64,000 nt of DNA. Origin: Meghimatium bilineatum. Its lineage: Eukaryota > Mollusca > Gastropoda > Stylommatophora > Philomycidae. The stretch is from positions 45,020,652-45,084,651 of the forward strand of contig CM067317.1 of assembly GCA_034231615.1 (NCBI GenBank), in the 5' to 3' direction. The first letter of the stretch is position 1; the number at the start of each line of letters is the position of its first letter. The notes beneath the pieces are model-generated. The model was not told where the DNA came from and did no database searches. It was given only the letters and a program-made list of their open reading frames with translations. Shown piece by piece: positions 1-12,958 of this stretch. Made by a program: the position numbers and the translations under genes.

Positions 1-3000
1 TAGTTTTTATAATTAGATATATATTTTTTGATTTTTAAACAACTTTTCAACACATCTCATAAATGTATCTACCGGTAGTTTATCATTAGAAATATATTTT
101 TTTATTTTCTTTTTCAATCTTTTCAACACATCTCATAAATGTATCTAGTTTATCAATAGAAATATATTTGTTTTATTTTCAAACTGTTCAACACATCTTA
201 TAAATGTATCTACCGGTAGAGTATCACTAGAAATATATTTTTTGATTTTCCTTTTCAAACTTTTCAAAACTTCTCATAAATGTATCTGCCGGTAGATTAT
301 CACTAGAAATATATCTTTTTAATTTTCTTTTTCAAATGTTACAACACATTTCATAAATTGATTGTCAAATTATTAGAAATATATTTTTTATTTTCTTTTC
401 CAAACTTTTCAACACATATCATAACTGTATATAGTTGATCAATAGAAATTTATTTTTTTATTTTCTTTTCCAAACTTTTAAACACATTTCATAAATGTAT
501 CTATTTTATCACTAGAAATATATTTTTTGAATTTCATTTACAAACTTTTCAACACATCTCATAAATGTATCTACCGGTAGATTATCACTAGAAATATATC
601 TTTCCATTTTATTTTTCAAACTTATCAACACATTTCATAAATGTATCTAATTTATCATTAGAAAAAGATTTCTTTGATTTTGAAACTTTTCAACACATTT
701 CATAAATGTATCTAGTTTATCACTAGAAATATATTTTTTGAATTTCATTTCCAAACTTTTCAACACATTTCATAAATGTATCTACCGGTAGATTATCACT
801 AGAAATATATCTTTTCATTTTCTTTTTCAAACTTTTCAATACATTTCATAAATGTATATAGTTTATCATTATAAATATTTTTTTTTTATTTTCAAAGTTT
901 TGAACAGATTTCATAAGTGTATATAGTTTATCAATAGAAATTAATTTTGTGATTTTCTTTTTGAAATTTTTCAACACATGTCATAAATGTATCTAGTTTT
1001 TATAATTAGAAATATATTTTTTTAATTTTTAAACAACTTTTCAACACATCTCAGAAATGTATCTACCGGTAGTTAATCATTAGAAATATATTTTTTTATT
1101 TTCTTTTTCAATCTTTTCAACACATTTCATAAATGTATCTAGTTTATCACTAGAAATATATTTTTTTGATTTTGAAACTTTTCAACACATTTCAGCAATG
1201 TATCAAGTTTATCATTAGAAATATATTTTTCTATTTTCTTTTTCAAACTTTTCAACACATCTCATAAATGTATCTACCAGTAGAGTATCACTAGAAATAT
1301 ATTTTTTTATTTTCTTTTTCAAACGATTCAACACATAAATTGATTGTCAAATTATTAGAAATATTTTTTTAAATTTTCTTTTTCAAACTTTTCAACACAT
1401 CTCATAAATGTATCTACCGGTAGATTATCACTAGAAATATATCTTTTCATTTTCTTTTTCAAACTTTTCAATACATTTCATAAATGTATATAGTTTATCA
1501 TTATAAATATTTTTTTTTTATTTTCAAAGTTTTGAACACATTTCATAAGTGTATATAGTTTATCAATCGAAATTAATTTTTTGATTTTCTTTTTGAAATT
1601 TTTCAACACATGTCATAAATGTATCTAGTTTTTATAATTAGAAATATATTTTTTTGATTTTTAAACAACTTTTCAACACATCTTATACATGTATCTACCG
1701 GTAGTTTATCATTAGAAATATATTTTTTTATTTTCTTTTTCAATCTTTTCAACACATTTCATAAATGTATCTAGTTTATCACTAGAAATATATTTTTTTG
1801 ATTTTGAAACTTTTCAACACATTTCAGCAATGTATCTAGTTTATCATTAGAAATATATTTTTCTATTTTCTTGTTCAAACTTTTCATCACATCTCATAAA
1901 TGTATCTACCAGTAGAGTATCAAAATAAATACATTTTTTTATTTTCTTTTTCAAACGTTTCAGCACATCTCATAAATTGATTGTCAAATTATTAGAAATA
2001 TATTTTTTTATTTTCTTTTTCAAACTTTTCAACACATCTCATAAATGTTTCTACCGGTAGATTATCACTAGAAATATATCTTTTCATTTTCTTTTTCAAA
2101 CTTTTCAATACATTTCATAAATGTATCTAGTTTATCACTAGAAATATATTTTTTTGATTTTGAAACTTTTCAACACATTTCAGCAATGTATCTAGTTTAT
2201 CATTAGAAATATATTTTTTTATTTTCTTTTTCAAACTTTTCAACACATCTCAAAAATGTATCTACCAGTAGAGTATCAAAATAAATACATTTTTTTATTT
2301 TCTTTTTCAAATGTTTCAGCACATCTCATAAATTGATTGTCAAATTATTAGAAATATATTTTTTTATTTTCTTTTTCAAACTTTTCAACACATCTCATAA
2401 ATGTATCTACCAGTAGAGTATCAAAATAAATACATTTTTTTATTTTCTTTTTCAAATGTTTCAGCACATCTCATAAATTGATTGTCAAATTATTAGAAAT
2501 ATATTTTTTTATTTTCTTTTTCAAACTGTTCACCACATCTCATAAATGTATCTACCGATAGAGTATCACTAGAAATATATATTTTTGATTTTCTTTTTCA
2601 AACTTTTCAACACATCTCATAAATGTATCTACCGGTAGATTATCACTAGAAATATATCTTTTCATTTTCTTTTTCAAACTTTTCAATACATTTCATAAAT
2701 GTATATATTTTATCAATAGAAATATTTTTTTCTTATTTTCTTGTTCAAACTTTTCAACACATTTCATAAATGAATATAGTTTATCATTAGAAATATATTT
2801 TTTTATTTTCTTTTCCAAATTTTCAACACATTTCATAAATGTATATAGTTTATCATTAGAAATATATTTTTTTACTTTCTTTTTCAAAATTTTCAACACA
2901 TCTCATAAATGTATCTACCAGTAGAGTATCACTAGAAATATATTTTTTTATTTTCTTTTTCAAACGATTCAACACATAAATTGATTGTCAAATTATTAGA

Positions 3001-3380
3001 AATATTTTTTTAAATTTTCCTTTTCAAACTTTTCAACACATCTCATAAATGTATCTACCGGTAGATTATCACTAGAAATATATCTTTTCATTTTCTTTTT
3101 CAAACTTTTCAATACATTTCATAAATGTATATAGTTTATAATTATAAATATTTTTTTTTATTTTCAAAGTTTTGAACACATTTCATAAGTGTATATAGTT
3201 TATCAATAGAAATTAATTTTGTGATTTTCTTTTTGAAATTTTTCAACACATGTCATAAATGTATCTAGTTTTTATAATTAGAAATATATTTTTTTGATTT
3301 TTAAACAACTTTTCAACACATCTCATAAATGTATCTACCGGTAGATTATCACTAGAAATATATCTTTTCATTTTCTTTTT
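1..3380 (+). repeat. Right part of a ~7.8-kb super-HOR unit (copy 1)
   Basis: This segment is near-identical to 21,112-24,630. The shift is 21,246 bp over most of the segment and about 21,111 bp at its start. The 135-bp difference is two monomers missing near position 320-330 here, after the GCCGGTAGATTATCAC monomer. Similarity stops near 3,380, where this copy continues with CAAACGTTTCAACACATAAATTG and the other with CAAATATTTCAACACATTTC. The first 840 bases also match 7,670-8,510, as expected for overlapping units of one super-repeat. Confidence 0.8.
569..582. other. 14-bp perfect palindrome ATCTACCGGTAGAT (example of a recurrent monomer site)
   Basis: ATCTACCGGTAGAT equals its own reverse complement. 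It occurs wherever a monomer carries the CCGGTA insert followed by GATTATCAC, and recurs throughout the window. It contains the only regular CpG of the satellite and the ACCGGT hexamer. Monomers lacking the 6-bp insert read GTATCTAGTTTATC at the same place. A dyad-symmetric site in a regular subset of monomers could bind a dimeric protein, but no binding protein can be inferred. It does not match the CENP-B box. Confidence 0.85.
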
Positions 3381-3424
3381 CAAACGTTTCAACACATAAA
3401 TTGATTGTCAAATTATTAGAAATA

Positions 3425-6400
3425 TGTTTTTTGATTTTCTTTTTCAAACTTTTCAACACATCTCATAAATGTATCTACCGGTAGATTATCACTAGAAATA
3501 TATCTTTTCATTTTCTTTTTCAAACTTTTCATAAATGTATATAGTTTATCAATAGAAATATTTTTTTCTTATTTTCTTATTCAAACTTTTCAACATATTT
3601 CATAAATGAATATAGTTTATCATTAGAAATATATTTTTTTCTTTTCTTTTCCAAATTTTCAACACATTTCATAAATGTATATAGTTATTATTAGAAATAT
3701 TTTTTTTAATTTTCTTTTTCAAACTTTTCAACACATCTCACAAATGTTATCTACCAGTAGAGTATCACTAGAAATATATCTTTTCATTTTCTTTTTCAAA
3801 CTTTTTAATACATTTCATAAAAGTATATAGTTTACCATTATAAATATTTTTTTTTTATTTTCAAAGTTTTGAACACATTTCATAATTGTATATAGTGTAT
3901 ATCAATAGAAATTTATTTTTTGATTTTCTTTTTTTTTAAATTTCAACACATGTCATAAATGTATCTAGTTTTTATAATTAGAAATATATTTTTTGATTTT
4001 TAAACAACTTTTCAACACATCTCATAAATGTATCTAGTTTATGAATAGAAATATATTTGTTTTATTTTCAAACTTTTCAACACTTCTCATAAATGTATCT
4101 ACCGGTAGATTATCACTAGAAATATATCTTTTCATTTTCTTTTTCAAACTTTTCATAAATGTATATAGTTATTATTAGAAATATTTTTTTTCTTATTTTC
4201 TTGTTCAAACTTTTCAACACATTTCATAAATGAATATAGTTTATCATTAGAAATATATTTTTTGATTTTCATTTCCAAACTTTTCAACACATTTCATAAA
4301 TGTATCTAGTTTATCACTAGAAATATATTTTTTTGATTTCGAAACTTTTCAACACATTTCAGCAATGTATCTAGTTTATCATTAGAAATATATTTTTTTA
4401 TTTTCTTTTTCAAACTTTTCAACACATCTCATAAATGTATCTATCAGTAGAGTATCAAAATAAATAAATTTTGTTATTTTCTTTTTCAAACATTTCAGCA
4501 CATCTCATAAATTGATTGTCAAATTATTAGAAATATCTTTTTTTATTCTCTTTTTCAAACTTTTCATCACATCTCATTAATGTATCTACCAGTAGAGTAT
4601 CACTAGAAATATATTTTTTGATTTTCTTTTTCAAACTTTTCAACACATCTCATAAATGTATCTACCGGTAGACTATCACTAGAAATATATCTTTTCATTT
4701 TCTTTTTCAAACTTTTTAATACATTTCATAAATGTATATAGTTTATCATTATAAATATTTTTTTTTTTTGTTGAAATTTTTCAACACATTTCATAAATGT
4801 ATCTAGTTTTTATCATTTGAAATATATTTTTTTGATTTTCAAACTTTTCAACACATTTCATAAATGTATCTAGTTTATCACTAGAAATATATTTTTGGAA
4901 TTTCATTTCCAAACTTTTCAACACATTTCATAAATGTATCTAGCTTATGATTAGAAATATATCTTTTATTTTCTTTTTCAAACTTTTCAACACATCTCAT
5001 AAATGTATCTACCGGTAGAGTATGACTAGAAATATATATTTTGATTTTCTTTTTCAAACGTTTCAACACATCTCATAAATGTATCTAGTTTATCATTAGA
5101 AATATATTTTTTTTTCCTACTTATCAACACATTTCATAAATGTATCTAGTTTATCACTAGAAATATATTTTTTGATTTTCTTTTTCAAACTTTTCAACAC
5201 ATCTCATAAATGTATCTACCGGTAGATTATCACTAGAAATATATCTTTTCATTTTCTTTTTCAAACTTTTCATAAATGTATATAGTTTATCAATAGAAAT
5301 ATTTTTTTCTTATTTTCTTGTTCAATCTTTTCAACACATTTCATAAATGAATATAGTTTATCATTAGAAATATATTTATTTTCTTTTTCAAACTTTTCAA
5401 CACATCTCATAAATGTTATCTACCAGTAGAGTATCACTAGAAATATATCTTTTCATTTTCTTTTTCAAACTTTTTAATACATTTCATAAATGTATATAGT
5501 TTACCATTATAAATATTTTTTTTTTATTTTCAAAGTTTTGAACACATTTCATAAGTGTATATAATGTATATCAATAGAAATTTATTTTTTGATTTTCTTT
5601 TTGAAATTTTTCAACACATGTCATAAATGTATCTAGTTTTTATAATTAGAAATATATTTTTTGATTTTTAAACAACTTTTCAACACATCTCATAAATGTA
5701 TCTACCGGTAGTTTATCATTTGAAATATATTTTTTTATTTTCTTTTTCAATTTTTTCAACACATCTCATAAATGTATCTAGTTTATCAATAGAAATATAT
5801 TTGTTTTATTTTCAAACTGTTCAACACATCTTATAAATGTATCTACCGGTAGAGTATCACTAGAAATATATTTTTTGATTTTCCTTTTCAAACTTTTCAA
5901 AACTTCTCATAAATGTATCTACCGGTAGATTATCACTAGAAATATATCTTTTCATTTTCTTTTTCAAACTTTTCATAAATGTATATAGTTATTATTAGAA
6001 ATATTTTTTTCTTAATTTCTTGTTCAAAATTTTCAACACATCTCATAAATGAATATAGTTTATCATTAGAAATATATTTTTTTTTCTTTTTCAAACTTTT
6101 CAACACATCTCATAAATGTTATCTACCAGTAGAATATCACTAGAAATATATCTTTTCATTTTCTTTTTCAAACTTTTTAATACATTTCATAAATGTATAT
6201 AGTTTACCATTATAAATATTTTTTTTTTATTTTCAAAGTTTTGAACACATTTCATAAGTGTATATAATGTATATCAATAGAAATTTATTTTTTGATTTTC
6301 TTTTTGAAATTTTTCAACACATGTCATAAATGTATCTAGTTTTTATAATTAGATATATATTTTTTGATTTTTAAACAACTTTTCAACACATCTCATAAAT

Positions 6401-8636
6401 GTATCTACCGGTAGTTTATCATTAGAAATATATTTTTTTATTTTCTTTTTCAATCTTTTCAACACATCTCATAAATGTATCTAGTTTATCAATAGAAATA
6501 TATTTGTTTTATTTTCAAACTGTTCAACACATCTTATAAATGTATCTACCGGTAGAGTATCACTAGAAATATATTTTTTTAATTTTCTTTTTCAAATGTT
6601 ACAACACATTTCATAAATTGATTGTCAAATTATTAGAAATATATTTTTTGATTTTCTTTTTCAAACTTTTCAACACATCTCATAAATGTATCTACCGGTA
6701 GATTATCACTAGAAATATATCTTTTCATTTTCTTTTTCAAACTTTTCATAAATGTATATAGTTTATCATTATAAATATTTTTATTTTCTTGTTCAAACTT
6801 TTCAACACATTTCATAAATGTATCTAATTTATCATTAGAAAAAGATTTCATTGATTTTGAAACTTTGCAACACATTGCATAAATGTATCTAGTTTATCAT
6901 TAGAAATTTTTATTTTTTTTATTTTCAAACTTTTGAACACATCTCATAAATGTATCTACCAGTAGTTTATCATTAGAAATTTTTTTTTATTTTATTTTTC
7001 AAACTTTTCAACACATTTCATAAATGTATCTAGTTTATTATTAGAAATATATTTTTAAATTTTCTTTTTCAAACTTTTCAACACATCTCATAAATGTATT
7101 TATGAGATGTACCAGTAGAGTATCACTAGAAATATATTTTTTTATTTTCTTTTTCAAACGTTTCAACACATAAATTAATTGTCAAATTATTAGAAATATA
7201 AATTTTGATTTTCTTTTTCAAACTTTTCAACACATCTCATAAATGTATCTACCGGTAGATTATCACTAGAAATATATCTTTTCATTTTCTTTTTCAAACT
7301 TTTCATAAATGTATATAGTTTATCAATAGAAATATTTTTATCTTATTTTCTTGTTCAAACTTTTCAACACATTTCATAAATGAATATAGTTTATCATTAG
7401 AAATATATATTTTTTTTTTCTTTTTCAAACTTTTCAACACATCTCATAAATGTTATCTACCAGTAGAGTATCACTAGAAATATATCTTTTCATTTTCTTT
7501 TTCAAACTTTTTAATACATTTCATAAATGTATATAGTTTACCATTATAAATATTTTTTTTTTATTTTCAAAGTTTTGAACACATTTCATAAGTGTATATA
7601 ATGTATATCAATAGAAATTTATTTTTTGATTTTCTTTTTGAAATTTTTCAACACATGTCATAAATGTATCTAGTTTTTATAATTAGATATATATTTTTTG
7701 ATTTTTAAACAACTTTTCAACACATCTCATAAATGTATCTACCGGTTTATCATTAGAAATATATTTTTTTATTTTCTTTTTCAATCTTTTCAACACATCT
7801 CATAAATGTATCTAGTTTATCAATAGAAATATATTTGTTTTATTTTCAAACTGTTCAACACATCTTATAAATGTATCTACCGGTAGAGTATCACTAGAAA
7901 TATATTTTTTGATTTTCCTTTTCAAACTTTTCAAAACTTCTCATAAATGTATCTGCCGGTAGATTATCACTAGAAATATATCTTTTCATTTTCTTTTTCA
8001 AACTTTTCATAAATGTATATAGTTGTTATTAGAAATATATTTTTTTATTTTTTTTTCAAACTTTTCAACACATCTCATAAATGTATCTACCAGTAGAGTA
8101 TCACTAGAAATATATTTTTTTAATTTTCTTTTTCAAATGTTACAACACATTTCATAAATTGATTGTCAAATTATTAGAAATATATTTTTTATTTTCTTTT
8201 CCAAACTTTTCAACACATATCATAACTGTATATAGTTGATCAATAGAAATTTATTTTTTTATTTTCTTTTCCAAACTTTTAAACACATTTCATAAATGTA
8301 TCTATTTTATCACTAGAAATATATTTTTTGAATTTCATTTACAAACTTTTCAACACATCTCATAAATGTATCTACCGGTAGATTATCACTAGAAATATAT
8401 CTTTCCATTTTATTTTTCAAACTTATCAACACATTTCATAAATGTATCTAATTTATCATTAGAAAAAGATTTCTTTGATTTTGAAACTTTTCAACACATT
8501 TCATAAATGTATCTAGTTTATCACTAGAAATATATTTTTTGATTTTCTTTTTCAAACTTTTCAACACATCTCATAAATGTATCTACCGGTAGATTATCAC
8601 TAGAAATATATCTTTTCATTTTCTTTTTCAAACTTT
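3425..8636 (+). repeat. Left part of the ~7.8-kb super-HOR unit (copy 2)
   Basis: This segment matches 16,866-22,080 with a constant shift of 13,441 bp, apart from a few small indels. One of these is a shorter CCGGTTTATC at 7,741 where the partner has CCGGTAGTTTATC. The difference between this shift and that of 1-3,380 is 21,246 - 13,441 = 7,805 bp, which I infer to be the super-repeat period. The copy ends near 8,636, where the sequence passes into the 1,881-bp HOR. Confidence 0.75.
7083..7110. repeat. Short inverted repeat (13-bp arms, 2-bp spacer) from a local inverted insertion
   Basis: The arms are ACATCTCATAAAT and ATTTATGAGATGT, separated by GT. The normal monomer reads CATAAATGTATCTACCAG here; this one has a net gain of 9 bp that is the reverse complement of the sequence just upstream. 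The same event is at 8,974-9,001 and 20,524-20,551 but is absent from the equivalent monomers near 10,870, 13,230 and 15,110, so it marks related copies. Confidence 0.9.
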
Positions 8637-8973
8637 TCATAAATGTATATAGTTTATCATTATAAATATTTTTATTTTCTTGTTCAAACTTTTCAACACA
8701 TTTCATAAATGTATCTAATTTATCATTAGAAAAAGATTTCATTGATTTTGAAACTTTGCAACACATTGCATAAATGTATCTAGTTTATCATTAGAAATTT
8801 TTATTTTTTTTATTTTCAAACTTTTGAACACATCTCATAAATGTATCTACCAGTAGTTTATCATTAGAAATTTTTTTTTATTTTATTTTTCAAACTTTTC
8901 AACACATTTCATAAATGTATCTAGTTTATTATTAGAAATATATTTTTTAATTTTCTTTTTCAAACTTTTCAAC

Positions 8974-9001
8974 ACATCTCATAAATGTATTTATGAGATG
9001 T
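8974..9001. repeat. Short inverted repeat, second copy
   Basis: This is the same 28-bp quasi-palindrome as at 7,083-7,110. It accounts for the first 1,881-bp HOR unit being 1,890 bp long instead of 1,881. Confidence 0.9.
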
Positions 9002-12000
9002 ACCAGTAGAGTATCACTAGAAATATATTTTTTTATTTTCTTTTTCAAACGTTTCAACACATAAATTAATTGTCAAATTATTAGAAATATAAATTTTGAT
9101 TTTCTTTTTCAAACTTTTCAACACATCTCATAAATGTATCTACCGGTAGATTATCACTAGAAATATATCTTTTCATTTTCTTTTTCAAACTTTTCATAAA
9201 TGTATATAGTTTATCAATAGAAATATTTTTTTCTTATTTTCTTGTTCAAACTTTTCAACACATTTCATAAATGAATATAGTTTATCATTAGAAATATATA
9301 TTTTTTTTTTCTTTTTCAAACTTTTCAACACATCTCATAAATGTTATCTACCAGTAGAGTATCACTAGAAATATATCTTTTCATTTTCTTTTTCAAACTT
9401 TTTAATACATTTCATAAATGTATATAGTTTACCATTATAAATATTTTTTTTTTATTTTCAAAGTTTTGAACACATTTCATAAGTGTATATAATGTATATC
9501 AATAGAAATTTATTTTTTGATTTTCTTTTTGAAATTTTTCAACACATGTCATAAATGTATCTAGTTTTTATAATTAGATATATATTTTTTGATTTTTAAA
9601 CAACTTTTCAACACATCTCATAAATGTATCTACCGGTAGTTTATCATTAGAAATATATTTTTTTATTTTCTTTTTCAATCTTTTCAACACATCTCATAAA
9701 TGTATCTAGTTTATCAATAGAAATATATTTGTTTTATTTTCAAACTGTTCAACACATCTTATAAATGTATCTACCGGTAGAGTATCACTAGAAATATATT
9801 TTTTTAATTTTCTTTTTCAAATGTTACAACACATTTCATAAATTGATTGTCAAATTATTAGAAATATATTTTTTGATTTTCTTTTCCAAACTTTTCAACA
9901 CATTTCATAAGTGTATATAGTTGATCAATAGAAATTTATTTTTTTATTTTCTTTTCCAAACTTTCAACACATTTCATAAATGTATCTATTTTATCACTAG
10001 AAATATATTTTTTGAATTTCATTTCCAAACTTTTCAACACATCTCATAAATGTATCTACCGGTAGATTATCACTAGAAATATATCTTTCCATTTTATTTT
10101 TCAAACTTATCAACACATTTCATAAATGTATCTAATTTATCATTAGAAAAAGATTTCTTTGATTTTGAAACTTTTCAACACATTTCATAAATGTATCTAG
10201 CTTATGATTAGAAATATATCTTTTATTTTCTTTTTCAAACTGTTCAACACATCTCATAAATGCATCTACCGGTAGAGTATCACTAGAAATATATATTTTG
10301 ATTTTCTTTTTCAAACGTTTCAACACATCTCATAAATGTATCTAGTTTATCATTAGAAATATATTTTTTTTTCCTACTTATCAACACATTTCATAAATGT
10401 ATCTAGTTTATCACTAGAAATATATTTTTTGATTTTCTTTTTCAAACTTTTCAACACATCTCATAAATGTATCTACCGGTAGATTATCACTAGAAATATA
10501 TCTTTTCATTTTCTTTTTCAAACTTTTCATAAATGTATATAGTTTATCATTATAAATATTTTTATTTTCTTGTTCAAACTTTTCAACACATTTCATAAAT
10601 GTATCTAATTTATCATTAGAAAAAGATTTCATTGATTTTGAAACTTTGCAACACATTGCATAAATGTATCTAGTTTATCATTAGAAATTTTTATTTTTTT
10701 TATTTTCAAACTTTTGAACACATCTCATAAATGTATCTACCAGTAGTTTATCATTAGAAATTTTTTTTTATTTTATTTTTCAAACTTTTCAACACATTTC
10801 ATAAATGTATCTAGTTTATTATTAGAAATATATTTTTTAATTTTCTTTTTCAAACTTTTCAACACATCTCATAAATGTATCTACCAGTAGAGTATCACTA
10901 GAAATATATTTTTTTATTTTCTTTTTCAAACGTTTCAACACATAAATTAATTGTCAAATTATTAGAAATATAAATTTTGATTTTCTTTTTCAAACTTTTC
11001 AACACATCTCATAAATGTATCTACCGGTAGATTATCACTAGAAATATATCTTTTCATTTTCTTTTTCAAACTTTTCATAAATGTATATAGTTTATCAATA
11101 GAAATATTTTTTTCTTATTTTCTTGTTCAAACTTTTCAACACATTTCATAAATGAATATAGTTTATCATTAGAAATATATATATTTTTTTTCTTTTTCAA
11201 ACTTTTCAACACATCTCATAAATGTTATCTACCAGTAGAGTATCACTAGAAATATATCTTTTCATTTTCTTTTTCAAACTTTTTAATACATTTCATAAAT
11301 GTATATAGTTTACCATTATAAATATTTTTTTTTTATTTTCAAAGTTTTGAACACATTTCATAAGTGTATATAATGTATATCAATAGAAATTTATTTTTTG
11401 ATTTTCTTTTTGAAATTTTTCAACACATGTCATAAATGTATCTAGTTTTTATAATTAGATATATATTTTTTGATTTTTAAACAACTTTTCAACACATCTC
11501 ATAAATGTATCTACCGGTAGTTTATCATTAGAAATATATTTTTTTATTTTCTTTTTCAATCTTTTCAACACATCTCATAAATGTATCTAGTTTATCAATA
11601 GAAATATATTTGTTTTATTTTCAAACTGTTCAACACATCTTATAAATGTATCTACCGGTAGAGTATCACTAGAAATATATTTTTTTAATTTTCTTTTTCA
11701 AATGTTACAACACATTTCATAAATTGATTGTCAAATTATTAGAAATATATTTTTTGATTTTCTTTTCCAAACTTTTCAACACATTTCATAAGTGTATATA
11801 GTTGATCAATAGAAATTTATTTTTTTATTTTCTTTTCCAAACTTTCAACACATTTCATAAATGTATCTATTTTATCACTAGAAATATATTTTTTGAATTT
11901 CATTTCCAAACTTTTCAACACATCTCATAAATGTATCTACCGGTAGATTATCACTAGAAATATATCTTTCCATTTTATTTTTCAAACTTATCAACACATT

Positions 12001-12012
12001 TCATAAATGTAT

Positions 12013-12958
12013 CTAATTTATCATTAGAAAAAGATTTCTTTGATTTTGAAACTTTTCAACACATTTCATAAATGTATCTAGCTTATGATTAGAAATATAT
12101 CTTTTATTTTCTTTTTCAAACTGTTCAACACATCTCATAAATGCATCTACCGGTAGAGTATCACTAGAAATATATATTTTGATTTTCTTTTTCAAACGTT
12201 TCAACACATCTCATAAATGTATCTAGTTTATCATTAGAAATATATTTTTTTTTCCTACTTATCAACACATTTCATAAATGTATCTAGTTTATCACTAGAA
12301 ATATATTTTTTGATTTTCTTTTTCAAACTTTTCAACACATCTCATAAATGTATCTACCGGTAGATTATCACTAGAAATATATCTTTTCATTTTCTTTTTC
12401 AAACTTTTCATAAATGTATATAGTTTATCATTATAAATATTTTTATTTTCTTGTTCAAACTTTTCAACACATTTCATAAATGTATCTAATTTATCATTAG
12501 AAAAAGATTTCTTTGATTTTGAAACTTTTCAACACATTTCATAAATGTATCTAGCTTATGATTAGAAATATATCTTTTATTTTCTTTTTCAAACTGTTCA
12601 ACACATCTCATAAATGCATCTACCGGTAGAGTATCACTAGAAATATATATTTTGATTTTCTTTTTCAAACGTTTCAACACATCTCATAAATGTATCTAGT
12701 TTATCATTAGAAATATATTTTTTTTTCCTACTTATCAACACATTTCATAAATGTATCTAGTTTATCACTAGAAATATATTTTTTGATTTTCTTTTTCAAA
12801 CTTTTCAACACATCTCATAAATGTATCTACCGGTAGATTATCACTAGAAATATATCTTTTCATTTTCTTTTTCAAACTTTTCATAAATGTATATAGTTTA
12901 TCATTATAAATATTTTTATTTTCTTGTTCAAACTTTTCAACACATTTCATAAATGTAT
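12013..12958 (+). repeat. 473-bp tandem duplication inside the 1,881-bp HOR
   Basis: The segment starting at 12,013 is repeated at 12,486 (shift 473 bp). The joint lies in a monomer reading CTAATTTATCATTAGAAAAA. In the normal unit, two such monomers occur about 473 bp apart, one followed by GATTTCTTTG and the other by GATTTCATTG. At the duplication joint the first type stands where the second should be. This is the expected product of unequal crossing-over or slippage between two related monomers within one HOR. Confidence 0.82.

Noticed and set aside
569..582. CENP-B box
   Set aside because: The CCGGTA palindrome does not match the TTCG-A-CGGG pattern of the known box, and I found no match elsewhere in the monomer.
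2693..2899. Many - strand open frames of 60-80 codons in the satellite (for example 2,693-2,899, 6,633-6,875, 10,132-10,326, 34,206-34,412, 54,188-54,370)
   Set aside because: They are the same monomer reading repeated two or three times, begin and end at monomer frame breaks, recur at HOR spacing, and have no promoter, conserved start or recognisable domain. They reflect repeat structure, not genes.
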